A stretch of 30,434 nt of DNA from JBOGGX01 sp050744245 (lineage in GTDB: Bacteria; Actinomycetota; Acidimicrobiia; Acidimicrobiales; JBOGGX01), in contig JBOGGX010000227.1 in NCBI GenBank assembly GCA_050744245.1, positions 1 through 30,434 of the forward strand, in the 5' to 3' direction. Both the position numbers and the translations under genes were made by a program. Below are positions 8,188 through 15,527 of the stretch, in pieces; within the stretch, counting starts at the first letter, position 1; every line of letters begins with the position of its first letter. The notes under the pieces are model-generated. The model saw only the letters and a program-made list of their open reading frames with translations. It made no database searches and was not told where the DNA came from.

Positions 8188-10560
8188 TCACCCCCGCAGC
8201 GTGGCGGGCAGCGCGGCGTGGACCGCGTCTATGACGCGCTGGCGGGCGGCGGCCACGTCGGCGTCGGTGAGGGTCCGGTCGCCGGCCTGAAAGCGCAGCC
8301 GGAAGGCGAGCGACCGGGCGCCGTCGGCCAGGCCCGGTCCCCGGTACACGTCGAACAGGTCGAGCCCGACGAGCAGGGCGCCGGCCGTGTCGCGGACCAC
8401 CCGCTCGACCTCGGCCGCGGGCACCGTCTCGGGCACCTCGAAGGCGAGGTCGATGTCGCTCGACGGGTAGCGGCTCACGAGGCGGTACGGCGGTTCGCCA
8501 TGGGGCAGGGCCAGCAGCGCGTCGAGGTCGAGCTCGACCCACGCCACCCGCTCGGCGACCTCGAAGGCGGCCAGCACGCCCGGGTCGACCTCGCCGACCA
8601 CACCGATGTCGTGCCCGTCCACGACAACCCTGGCCGACCGCGTCGGGTGGGTGCCCGGGGTGTCGCCGGTCGCGACCAGCCGGTGCTCGGGGAGGCGCAG
8701 GGCGTCGAGCACGCCGACCAGGGCCTCGGCCGCGGCCGGTGCCTCCCGCCCGGCGAGCGCCACCCCCGCGTGCTCGCGCTCGTCGGGGAGCTCGCTCGGT
8801 TCGTCGGGATGCCGGATCACGTGGCCGATCTCGAACAGGGCCGCACCGGAGGTGCGGTGCGACTCGTTGAACGCGACGGCCTTGAGCAGTCCGGGCAGCA
8901 GCGACGTGCGCAGCACCGACTCCTCGGCCACGAGCGGGTTGGTGATGACGATCGGCTCGGCGGTCAGCCCGGCCCGGGCCTGGTCGCCCGGGGCCAGGAA
9001 CGGCAGCGGCATGGCCTCGGCGTAACCCAGCCCCACCATGGCCCGGCGGATGGCCCGCCGGTCGCGCTGGGTCTCGGTGAGGGCGCCGGTGTGTGCCGTC
9101 GGGGGCAGGGTGGGGACGATGTTCTGGTACCCGTGGTGCCGAGCGACCTCCTCGATGACGTCGATCTCGGTCGTGGTGTCGGGCCGGAAGCTGGGGACGA
9201 CGACCTCGAGCGGGCCGTCGCCGTCGCCGTCGGCAGCCTCGGTCACCTCGAATCCGATCGGGGTGAGGTACTCGACGATCTGACCGGCCGAGATGTCGGT
9301 GCCGATGATCGAGCGCACCCGAGCGGGGCGGACGCCGACCCGGCTCGGTTCGGCCAGGTCGCCCCGGGCGTCGACCATTCCCGGGGCCAGGTCACCCCCG
9401 ACCCCGCCGAGCAGCTCGGCGAACCGGGTCGCGGCCCGTTCGATCACCCACGGGTCGCACCCCTTCTCGAACCGGGCCGACGCCTCGCTGCGGACACCGA
9501 GCCGGCGGCTGCTCCGGGCCACGGCCATGGGCTGGAACCACGCCATCTCGAGCAGGACATCGCGGGTGTGCTCGGAGATCTCTGTGGCCGCGCCGCCCAT
9601 GATGCCGGCGATCCCGATGGCGGTGTCGTTGCCGTCGGCGATGAGGAGGTCGTCGGCGGTGAACCGCCGCTCGACGTCGTCGAGGGTGACCATGGTCTCG
9701 CCCGGTCGGGCCCGCCTGACCCTGATGGCGCCGCCGGGCAGCGTCGCCAGGTCGTAGGGATGGTTGGGCTGGCCGAGCTCGAGCATGACGTAGTTCGACG
9801 CGTCGACCACGTTGTTGATCGGCCGCACCCCCAGGAGCGTCAACCGGTTGGCGATCGCGCTCGGCGACGGGCCGACGGTGATGCCGCGGAGCACCGAGGC
9901 CGTGAACCGGCCGCACAGGTCTGCATCGAGAATCTCGACGGAAGCCGACGTCGACGCCGCTTCGCCCGCCGTGGCCACCGCCGGCGTGGGCAGCTCGAAG
10001 GGGAGGCGGTACCAGCCGGCCAGGTCGCGGGCGACGCCGGCGACCGACATGGCGTCCGGCCGGTTGGGGTTGACCTCGAGGTCGTAGAGCACGTCGGGCT
10101 CGATGTGGAGCGCTTGGGCCAGCCTGGCGCCGAGCGCGGCGTGATCGGGCAGGATCAGGATGCCGCTGTGGTCGGCGCCGAGCCCGAGCTCGACCGGCGA
10201 GCACAACATGCCGTCGGAGTACTCACCGAGGATCCTGCGCCGCCCGATCGGCATGCCGTCGGGCATCACCGCGCCCACCGTGGCCAGGGGCACCCGGTCG
10301 CCGACCTCCATGTTGAACGCGCCGCACCACACCTCGACCGTGCGCCCGTCGGCTACCTCGACCACGACCCGCTGGACCCGCTCGGCCTTGGAGTGGCGGC
10401 GCAGCTCGACCACCCGGGCGACCACGATGCCGTCGTCGAACTCCCCGATCCGCTCCATCGCCTCGACCGTCGTTCCCAGCATCGACAGCGAGTAGGCGAG
10501 CGCGTCCGGTTCGTCGGCGAACGGGGCGAACTCACGCAGCCAGGACAGCAGGACCTTCAT
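8188..10560 (-). CDS. pheT: Phenylalanyl-tRNA synthetase beta subunit
   Basis: Beta chain of the (alpha-beta)2 enzyme that charges tRNA-Phe. The protein has 790 residues, as expected. In order it has an N-terminal MKVLLSWLREF, a tRNA-binding OB fold (about 40-150), the B3/B4 editing region, a B5 domain, a degenerate class II core with GLGYAEAMPLPFL, and a C-terminal ferredoxin-like anticodon-binding (FDX-ACB) domain beginning near SRYPSSDIDLAFE. The B3/B4 domain hydrolyses mischarged Tyr-tRNA-Phe in known enzymes. The ATG at 10560 is 19 bp after the pheS stop. It is the end of the infC-to-pheT block, with a GC hairpin just downstream. Confidence 0.97.
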   Translation of the reverse strand: MKVLLSWLREFAPFADEPDALAYSLSMLGTTVEAMERIGEFDDGIVVARVVELRRHSKAERVQRVVVEVADGRTVEVWCGAFNMEVGDRVPLATVGAVMPDGMPIGRRRILGEYSDGMLCSPVELGLGADHSGILILPDHAALGARLAQALHIEPDVLYDLEVNPNRPDAMSVAGVARDLAGWYRLPFELPTPAVATAGEAASTSASVEILDADLCGRFTASVLRGITVGPSPSAIANRLTLLGVRPINNVVDASNYVMLELGQPNHPYDLATLPGGAIRVRRARPGETMVTLDDVERRFTADDLLIADGNDTAIGIAGIMGGAATEISEHTRDVLLEMAWFQPMAVARSSRRLGVRSEASARFEKGCDPWVIERAATRFAELLGGVGGDLAPGMVDARGDLAEPSRVGVRPARVRSIIGTDISAGQIVEYLTPIGFEVTEAADGDGDGPLEVVVPSFRPDTTTEIDVIEEVARHHGYQNIVPTLPPTAHTGALTETQRDRRAIRRAMVGLGYAEAMPLPFLAPGDQARAGLTAEPIVITNPLVAEESVLRTSLLPGLLKAVAFNESHRTSGAALFEIGHVIRHPDEPSELPDEREHAGVALAGREAPAAAEALVGVLDALRLPEHRLVATGDTPGTHPTRSARVVVDGHDIGVVGEVDPGVLAAFEVAERVAWVELDLDALLALPHGEPPYRLVSRYPSSDIDLAFEVPETVPAAEVERVVRDTAGALLVGLDLFDVYRGPGLADGARSLAFRLRFQAGDRTLTDADVAAARQRVIDAVHAALPATLRG

Positions 10561-10579
10561 CGGCGATCGGGGCCTCGAC

Positions 10580-11575
10580 TCAGAACTGGGACAGGAAGCG
10601 GACGTCGTTGGAGAACAGCTCGCGCAGGTCGTCGACCCCGTGGCGGGCGGCGGCCATCCGGTCGATGCCAAAGCCGAAGGCGAAGCCCTGCCACTCCTCG
10701 GGGTCGATGCCGCAGTTGCGGAGCACGTTGGGGTGGACCATGCCGCACCCGCCAAGCTCGAGGTGCGAGCGGTCGGGTCGGATGATGTCGAACTCGGCCG
10801 ACGGCTCGGTGAAGGGGAAGTACGACGGCCGGAGCCGCGACGAGAAGTCGCCGCCGAAGTAGGCCTTGGTGAACATCTCGATGGTGCCGGCCAGGTCGGC
10901 CAGGGTGATGCCGCGATCGACCACCAGCCCCTCGATCTGGTGGAACACCGGCATGTGGGTGGCGTCGGCCGTGTCCTGGCGGAACACCCGGCCCGGCATC
11001 ACCACGTAGAACGGTGGCTGCTGGCCCGTCATGACCCGGATCTGCACGGGCGAGGTGTGGGTGCGCAGCAGCGTCGACCCCGGGGTGCCGTAGTCGACGT
11101 AGAGCGTGTCGTACATGTCGCGCGCCGGGTGGCCGGGGGGGAAGTTGAGCGCCCCGAAGTTGTTCCAGTCGGTATCGATCTCCGGGCCCTCGACGACGGT
11201 GAACCCCATCCCGACGAACACGTCCTCGAGCCGCTCGATGGCCTGGGTCACCAGGTGGAGGTGACCGAGCCGCCGCTCGACCTGGACCTCGGTGAGATCG
11301 AGCCGCTCGACCTCGAGCTGCGAGGCGCGGGCCCCGGCCTCGATCGCGGCCCGGCGCTCGGCAGCCGCATCGGTGATGGCCGCCCGCGCCTCGTTGAGCG
11401 CCTTGCCCGCGTCGCGGCGGGCGTCGGGATCGAGGGCGCCGAGGCCCTGCCGGAACCGGGCCAACGCCGACTTCTTGCCCAGGAGCTCGCTCTCGATCGA
11501 TCGCAGGTCATCGAGCGTGGACGCGGCCGCGAGCCGGGCGATCCCCTCGTCGGCGATGCGGCCCACGTCATCCAT
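10580..11575 (-). CDS. pheS: Phenylalanyl-tRNA synthetase alpha subunit
   Basis: Catalytic subunit of the class II phenylalanyl-tRNA synthetase. It has 331 residues. An N-terminal coiled coil of about 90 residues, rich in Ala, Arg and Glu and used for tRNA binding, is followed by the catalytic core: GPEIDTDWNNFGALNFPPGH, motif 2 around FRQDTADATHMPVFHQIEG, and motif 3 in GFGIDRMAAARHG. The ATG at 11575 overlaps the 3' end of the upstream methyltransferase by eight bases, so translation is likely coupled. Confidence 0.97.
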   Translation of the reverse strand: MDDVGRIADEGIARLAAASTLDDLRSIESELLGKKSALARFRQGLGALDPDARRDAGKALNEARAAITDAAAERRAAIEAGARASQLEVERLDLTEVQVERRLGHLHLVTQAIERLEDVFVGMGFTVVEGPEIDTDWNNFGALNFPPGHPARDMYDTLYVDYGTPGSTLLRTHTSPVQIRVMTGQQPPFYVVMPGRVFRQDTADATHMPVFHQIEGLVVDRGITLADLAGTIEMFTKAYFGGDFSSRLRPSYFPFTEPSAEFDIIRPDRSHLELGGCGMVHPNVLRNCGIDPEEWQGFAFGFGIDRMAAARHGVDDLRELFSNDVRFLSQF

Positions 11576-12374
11576 TGGCGTCAAACCCTGCCGTGTCGTT
11601 CGGGGCGGGTCCAATCGATTCCCCGCGCTGGCGGGCCGCCTCGAACAGCACGAGCGCGCCCGCCACCGCGACGTTGAGCGACTCGACCCTGCCCGCCATC
11701 GGGATGTGGACCCAGGCGTCGACGCGGTCGGCCGCCGGGCCGGGCAGGCCGTGGGCCTCGTTCCCGAGCACGACGGCGAGCGCGGCCGCCAGGTCGGCGT
11801 CGTACCACGGCTTGCCCTCGCCCACCGACGTCCCGATCCGGCGATGGCCGGCCCCCCCCACCCGGTCGAGGACCGGGCCGACGTCGGATGCGACCGCGAT
11901 CGGAACGCGGAAGATGGAGCCGGCCGAGGCGCGGACGGTCTTGGGCGAGAAGGGATCGACCGACGCACCGGCGAACACGATGCCGCCCGCCCCGGCCGCC
12001 TCCGCGGTGCGGACCAGCGTGCCGGCGTTGCCCGGATCGCCCACGTCGACCAGGACGACGATCATCGGCGCCTCGAGCAGGCGGTCGATCGTCGCGTCGA
12101 CCACCGGCGCCACGGCCAGGATGCCTTGGGGGGTGACGGTGGCGCCCGCCTTGGCCAGCACGCCGTCGGCCACCTCGTAGACGGGGACACCGGCCCGGTC
12201 GAGCCTCTCGGCCGCGGCGGCGGCCGCGGCCGGTGCGCCGGGCTCGACGTAGGCCGCTTCGAGAGCGACGCCGGCGTCGAGCGCGTCGATCACGAGTGTC
12301 GGTCCCTCGACGATATAGGCCCGTTCCGCGACACGCGCCGCCCGGCGGGAGGCCAGGCGGCGCAGGCGCTGCAC
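11568..12374 (-). CDS. RNA 2'-O-methyltransferase, SpoU/TsnR-like
   Basis: A SPOUT-class methyltransferase expected to 2'-O-methylate a ribose in rRNA or tRNA with S-adenosylmethionine. About 268 residues. An N-terminal substrate-binding domain (ERAYIVEGPTLV near residue 20) is followed by the knotted SPOUT core: DVGDPGNAGTLVRTAEAAG (motif 1), VLGNEAHGLPG (motif 2) and IPMAGRVESLNVAVAGALVLFEA (motif 3, here split by its usual Val-Glu pair). The site it modifies cannot be named. The start is uncertain: I give GTG at 12374, but the frame is open through CTG at 12395 and back into rplT across a 9-bp tandem repeat. Relatives include the Asn-Pro-Arg just before this GTG, so CTG 12395 is a real alternative. 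Confidence 0.88.
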   Translation of the reverse strand: MQRLRRLASRRAARVAERAYIVEGPTLVIDALDAGVALEAAYVEPGAPAAAAAAAERLDRAGVPVYEVADGVLAKAGATVTPQGILAVAPVVDATIDRLLEAPMIVVLVDVGDPGNAGTLVRTAEAAGAGGIVFAGASVDPFSPKTVRASAGSIFRVPIAVASDVGPVLDRVGGAGHRRIGTSVGEGKPWYDADLAAALAVVLGNEAHGLPGPAADRVDAWVHIPMAGRVESLNVAVAGALVLFEAARQRGESIGPAPNDTAGFDANG

Positions 12375-12396
12375 CCTCGGATTGCGGTGCGACAGC

Positions 12397-12432
12397 GGGA
12401 TCGGCGGGATCGGCGGGGTCAGTGGGGTCAGT
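12397..12432. repeat. Four 9-bp tandem repeats at the rplT-tsnR junction
   Basis: The plus strand reads GGGATCGGC twice and then GGGGTCAGT twice. The two pairs differ at three positions. The array overlaps the rplT stop and runs into the start region of the methyltransferase. If translated in that gene's frame it gives a Pro-rich LTP/PIP tract. It probably arose by slippage and makes the true start ambiguous. Confidence 0.8.
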
Positions 12433-12790
12433 CTGGTTGTCCGGCGGCGGCGGCCGTGTGCACCAGCGCGCTGAACGCCTGCGGGTCGCGGACGGCGAGG
12501 TCGGCGAGGACCTTGCGGTCGACCTCGACGCCGGCCGTCTTCAGCCCGTTGATGAACTGCGAGTACGAGGTGCCGTTCTGGCGGCAGGCGGCGTTGATCC
12601 GCTGGATCCACAGCCGGCGGAACTCGCCCTTGCGCGCCCGGCGGTCGCGGTAGGCGTACTGCAGCGAGTGCATGACCTGCTCGTTGGCGGCCCGGTAGCT
12701 GCGGCTCTTGTTGCCGTAGTAGCCGCGGGCGCGGGCCAGGACGGCACGGTGCTTCTTCTTCGAGTGGACGGCAGGCTTGACCCTGGCCAT
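12428..12790 (-). CDS. rplT: Ribosomal protein L20
   Basis: Large-subunit protein needed for early 50S assembly; it binds 23S rRNA. It has 120 residues and shows the classic N-terminus MARVKPAVHSKKKHR and the YYGNKSRSYRAANEQV segment. The basic N-terminal tail enters the rRNA core. The strongest Shine-Dalgarno of the cluster, AAAGGAG, lies seven bases before the ATG at 12790. In other bacteria L20 represses this operon by binding the infC or rpmI leader; the structured infC leader here is a candidate site. Its 3' end overlaps the 9-bp repeat. Confidence 0.98.
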   Translation of the reverse strand: MARVKPAVHSKKKHRAVLARARGYYGNKSRSYRAANEQVMHSLQYAYRDRRARKGEFRRLWIQRINAACRQNGTSYSQFINGLKTAGVEVDRKVLADLAVRDPQAFSALVHTAAAAGQPD

Positions 12791-12837
12791 CGTCGGGCTC
12801 CTTTCGGGCGACGGGGACGCGGCGGGGACGCGGCGAG

Positions 12838-13035
12838 CTAACGGCGGCCGAGCATGCGCTCGACCTTGTCGCGGTCGCCCGGCTTGACCTCGATCTCACG
12901 ACCGAGGCGGCGGGTACGGGTGGACGGCTTCTTCTCCAGCAGGTGGCTGCGGTTGGCCTTGCGCCGCATCAGCTTCCCGGTGCCGGTCAGCTTGAAGCGC
13001 TTGGCTGCGCCCCGGTGCGTCTTGATCTTGGGCAT
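12838..13035 (-). CDS. rpmI: Ribosomal protein L35
   Basis: Small basic 50S protein with 65 residues, starting MPKIKTHRGAAKRFKLTGTG, which is diagnostic for L35. It is highly rich in Lys and Arg, as expected for binding 23S rRNA. It lies 57 bp after infC and 47 bp before rplT in the universal infC-rpmI-rplT order. The ATG at 13035 is preceded by a purine-rich GAGAGAGAGA stretch. Confidence 0.98.
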   Translation of the reverse strand: MPKIKTHRGAAKRFKLTGTGKLMRRKANRSHLLEKKPSTRTRRLGREIEVKPGDRDKVERMLGRR

Positions 13036-13092
13036 TGCGGTTCCATCTCTCTCTCGTCGTCCCCCCGGTTGCCGGAACCCCGGTTGATCGGG

Positions 13093-13701
13093 TTACGGGC
13101 CGCTCCCGTTGGCGGTCGCCCCGCCGTCCTGGTCGGCCCTGCGGGCCGCTTCCCACGCCGCCTTGGCCTTCTTGTCGGGGGCCAGCACCATGGTCATGTT
13201 GCGGCCGTCGAGCCGGGGCACGACCTCGACCCTGGCCACGTGACCGACCGTGTCGGCCACCCGGTCGAGGATTCGGGAGCCGAGCTCGGGGTGCTGGACC
13301 TCACGACCTCGGAACATGATCGTCACCTTGACCTTGTGCCCATCGGAGAGGAACTTCTCGACCTTCTTGGTCTTGGTGTCGAAGTCGCCGCTGCCGATCT
13401 TGGGTCGGTACTTCATCTCCTTGATGGAGACGTTGGCTGCCTTGCGCCGGGATTCCCTCGCCTGCTGGGCCGCCTCGTACTTGTACTTGCCGTAGTCCAT
13501 GATCCGACAGACCGGCGGATTGGCCTGGGGGGCCACCTCGACCAGGTCGAGGTCGAGCTCCTTGGCGATGGTCAGGGCTTCGGGCAGGGCCTTGATGCCG
13601 ATCTGGTCGCCATCGGGCCCGATGAGCCGGACCTCTCTGGCTCGAATCCTGTCGTTGACCCGCGGCTCGGCGTTGTTGTTGGTGGCCGGGGACGCGGCTA
13701 T
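13093..13701 (-). CDS. infC: Translation initiation factor IF-3 (apparent AUA start)
   Basis: Binds the 30S subunit, prevents premature 50S joining and rejects non-canonical start codons. About 202 residues: an N-domain with RVNDRIRAREVRLIGPDGD, a linker with MDYGKYKYE, and a C-domain with the KEMKYRPKI and VKVTIMFRGRE motifs. The family requires the RVNDRIR segment, yet the frame between the upstream stop and that segment has no ATG, GTG, TTG or CTG. The only AUN codon upstream of RVNDRIR is ATA at 13699-13701, nine bases after a GAGGAG. An annotation starting at the internal ATG at 13536 would lose about 55 residues. A non-canonical start matches the known self-repression of infC through an AUU start in E. 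coli. Confidence 0.9.
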   Translation of the reverse strand: MAASPATNNNAEPRVNDRIRAREVRLIGPDGDQIGIKALPEALTIAKELDLDLVEVAPQANPPVCRIMDYGKYKYEAAQQARESRRKAANVSIKEMKYRPKIGSGDFDTKTKKVEKFLSDGHKVKVTIMFRGREVQHPELGSRILDRVADTVGHVARVEVVPRLDGRNMTMVLAPDKKAKAAWEAARRADQDGGATANGSGP

Positions 13702-13718
13702 TGCCGATCACTCCTCAT
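13698..13718 (-). CDS. Possible six-codon leader ORF before infC
   Basis: ATG at 13718 opens MRSDRQ and stops at TAG (13698-13700). That stop overlaps the infC ATA start by two bases, in an ATAG arrangement like the ATGA overlaps elsewhere in this window. A strong GGAGGAGG lies 13 bases upstream at 13732-13739, rather far. It may couple ribosomes onto the AUA start, but so short a frame could be chance. Confidence 0.35.
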   Translation of the reverse strand: MRSDRQ

Positions 13719-13747
13719 GCGCTGCGTTGGTCCTCCTCCGCAATCCT

Positions 13748-13794
13748 GTTTGGGTTCCAAACGATCGACGGGCGCCGGAGAAGCCGACGCCCGT
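13748..13794 (-). promoter_or_regulatory. infC 5' leader with two hairpins
   Basis: On the infC transcript strand, an 11-bp stem with one G-U pair (13768-13778 with 13784-13794, five-base loop) is followed by a second hairpin, GTTTGG and CCAAAC around three bases (13748-13762). The ribosome-binding sites lie just after. No U-tract follows. The position fits an autoregulatory ribosomal-protein leader or attenuator of the infC-rpmI-rplT type; binding by L20 or IF-3 is inferred. Confidence 0.5.
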
Positions 13795-13975
13795 GCCGGG
13801 CGCGACCGATGGCCGCACCTCACGAACCTCGACCCGGGCGCACGCGTTGACCGCTCGTGCGGCACTACCACGGTGGCCGGGTGGGGGCTGGGCCCCGCTT
13901 TCCGATTGCGATCGTCGGCGTAGGGTACCAAACGGACGCTCGACCTCGACAACGACGACGACGGAGTAGACGGCG
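13795..13975. promoter_or_regulatory. Divergent promoter region, infC / DUF1844-like gene
   Basis: This intergenic stretch separates two divergent genes and must hold both promoters. A GGTACC palindrome near 13925 contains TACCCT-like hexamers readable on either strand, and TTGTCG lies about 19 bases before the minus-strand one. These are weak matches. No gene or riboswitch was recognised in it. Confidence 0.35.
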
Positions 13976-14401
13976 ATGAGCCTCTGGACACCGCACGGCG
14001 AACATCAGGTCCCCGACGATCGCGACGCCAGCCCCGCACCCGACGACGACGATCATGGCCCGATCGACCCGGCCAACCTGACCGAAGAGCAGCGGGAGCG
14101 GCTCGAGGCCATGGCCGAGGAGATGGCCGAGGCGCAGCGCCGGTTGGCCTCGGTGCCCGCGGCCCAGGTCGTCGGCAACCACGCCATCGGGCTGTTCGAG
14201 CTGGCCGCCATCCACCTGCAGTCGCGGCCCCCGAACCTCGACCAGGCCCAGCTGGCCATCGACGCCCTGGCCGCCATCGTCGAGGGCCTCGGTTCGCGGC
14301 TGGGCCAGCACGAGGCCCGGCTGCGCGACGCCCTGGCCCAGATCCGCATGGCGTTCGTCCAGGTCAAGGGGCATACCGACCGCCCGCCGACCCCCGACTG
14401 A
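13976..14401 (+). CDS. DUF1844-like small helical protein
   Basis: A 141-residue soluble protein without signal peptide or membrane segment. The first 35 residues are acidic and probably disordered. The rest is helical, with Glu/Ala-rich repeats and a C-terminal segment, NLDQAQLAIDALAAIVEGLG followed by a stretch ending AQIRMAFVQVK, that resembles DUF1844 proteins in spacing and key residues. No function is known for that family. GGAG lies nine bases before the ATG at 13976. It is one of the few plus-strand genes, divergent from infC and convergent with the cold-shock-like gene, sharing a hairpin terminator. The family call comes from recall only. Confidence 0.75.
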   Translation: MSLWTPHGEHQVPDDRDASPAPDDDDHGPIDPANLTEEQRERLEAMAEEMAEAQRRLASVPAAQVVGNHAIGLFELAAIHLQSRPPNLDQAQLAIDALAAIVEGLGSRLGQHEARLRDALAQIRMAFVQVKGHTDRPPTPD

Positions 14402-14402
14402 A

Positions 14403-14452
14403 CGAATGTTCGTGGATCATTCCCCTTTTGGGGAATGATCCACCGCCGGTTC
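14403..14452 (+). repeat. Dispersed hairpin repeat, copy A
   Basis: It begins with CGAATGTTCG, contains the perfect hairpin of 14412-14443 and ends CCACCGCCGGTTC. It aligns with the minus strand of 2428-2478 (about 42 of 50 identities, one gap). One stem position changes from A-T here to G-C in the other copy, so pairing is kept there. The right half overlaps the 3' end of the cold-shock-like gene. Confidence 0.75.
14412..14443. terminator. Perfect 14-bp hairpin, bidirectional terminator
   Basis: GTGGATCATTCCCC (14412-14425) pairs perfectly with 14430-14443 around a TTTT loop. It lies between convergent genes, starting eleven bases past the DUF1844-like stop, and should stop transcription from both sides. 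On the minus strand its stem encodes the last codons of the cold-shock-like gene, including the stop. Confidence 0.85.
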
Positions 14453-14638
14453 AACGGAGGCGGCGTCCCAGCGGCCGAGGAGGCCGGGCACCACCTCGAA
14501 GTCGACCCGGGCGTCGACCTCGATCCTCCGGCTGCCGTCGAGGATGGCGACCGCGTGGAAGCCCCACTCGACACCGTCGTCGCCCGTGACCACGCCGCGA
14601 CCGAACCGTTCGTCGAAGGCGGTGACCGTCCCCCGCAT
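14417..14638 (-). CDS. Cold-shock-domain-like small protein
   Basis: A 73-residue protein that resembles one cold-shock OB fold: MRGTVTAFDERFGRGVV parallels the GTVKWFN...GFGFI strand pair, GVEWGFHAVAI parallels DVFVHFSAI, and RVDFEVVPG parallels the fourth strand. The RNP aromatic residues are only partly kept (a Phe, a Trp and a Phe-His), so nucleic-acid binding is likely but not certain. It starts nine bases after hisG and is probably the last gene of the rib-hisG transcript. Its last eight residues, VDHSPKGE or so, are encoded inside the hairpin repeat, suggesting that the repeat inserted into or replaced the original 3' end. Confidence 0.8.
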   Translation of the reverse strand: MRGTVTAFDERFGRGVVTGDDGVEWGFHAVAILDGSRRIEVDARVDFEVVPGLLGRWDAASVEPAVDHSPKGE

Positions 14639-14647
14639 GGCCGGCGT

Positions 14648-15523
14648 TTAGTGGACGATCTTCGACAGCGGCAGCTCGATGATGTCGGAGGCGCCGGCGT
14701 CCTTGAGCGCAGGGATGAGCGTGTTGATCTCGCCCTTCGGCACCACCGTCTCCACCGCCCACCCGCCCGCGCCGGCCAGCTGCGAGACGGTCGGCGACTT
14801 CATGGCCGGGAGGAGGTCGAGCACGGTCGGCAGGTCGCCGTCGGCCACGTTCAGCTTGACCAGGACCTTGCCCCTGGCTTCGAGCGTGCCCCGCAGCAGC
14901 GTGAGGAGCTGCTGCATGGCGTGGCGCTTGGCCTGGTCGGCGTGCGCCTCCGGATTAGCCACCAGCTCGGTCGAGCTGACCAGGATGGTGTCGATGATCT
15001 TGAGCCCGGCCGCCCGCAGGGCCCGGCCGGTCTCGGTGATGTCGACGATGCAGTCGACGATGTCCGGCACCTTGGCCTCGGTGGCGCCGTAGGAGAGCCT
15101 GACGTCGGCGTTGATGCCATGCTTCTCGAAGAACCGCCTGGTCAGCTCGGGATACTCGGTCGACACCCTGACGTCGTGGGGCAGGTCGTCGACCGCGTCG
15201 ACCGGCGAGTCGGCGGCCACCGCGACCACGATCCGCACCGGCTGGGTCGACGCCTTCGAGTAGGCCAGCTCGCCCAGGCTGATCACCTCGCTGCCCGTCT
15301 CCTCGACCCAGTCGCGGCCGGTGATCCCCAGATCGAACAGCCCCTCGGCCACGTAGCGGGGGATCTCCTGTGGCCGCAGGATGCGGACCTCGCTGACGCG
15401 GGGGTCGTTGATCGTCGCCCGGTAGTCGACGGCCGAGCTGCGCAGGACGCCGAGGTCGGCCCCCTCGAACAGTTCGAGGGTGGCCCGCTCGAGCGAGCCC
15501 TTCGGCAGCACCAACCTCAGCAA
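14648..15523 (-). CDS. hisG: ATP phosphoribosyltransferase, long form
   Basis: First committed step of histidine synthesis: condenses ATP with PRPP. The protein has 291 residues, the HisG-long type, with the C-terminal ACT-like regulatory domain (from about 210, containing VETVVPKGEINTLIPALKDA) that binds histidine in known enzymes. The N-terminus LRLVLPKGSLE is diagnostic. I chose TTG at 15523: it gives the usual MLRLVLPKG start, lies four bases after the ribH stop and has AAGGGA seven bases upstream. An upstream start at 15592 would lie inside ribH. hisE, the usual partner in Actinomycetota, is not adjacent. Confidence 0.95.
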   Translation of the reverse strand: MLRLVLPKGSLERATLELFEGADLGVLRSSAVDYRATINDPRVSEVRILRPQEIPRYVAEGLFDLGITGRDWVEETGSEVISLGELAYSKASTQPVRIVVAVAADSPVDAVDDLPHDVRVSTEYPELTRRFFEKHGINADVRLSYGATEAKVPDIVDCIVDITETGRALRAAGLKIIDTILVSSTELVANPEAHADQAKRHAMQQLLTLLRGTLEARGKVLVKLNVADGDLPTVLDLLPAMKSPTVSQLAGAGGWAVETVVPKGEINTLIPALKDAGASDIIELPLSKIVH

Positions 15524-15527
15524 CCGG

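Noticed and set aside
6775..10785. A 1336-codon plus-strand open frame opposite pheT and the flippase gene
   Set aside because: Pure shadow of high-GC codon use on the other strand. Its composition is His/Asp/Gly/Gln-rich without domains, and the minus-strand genes are clearly real.
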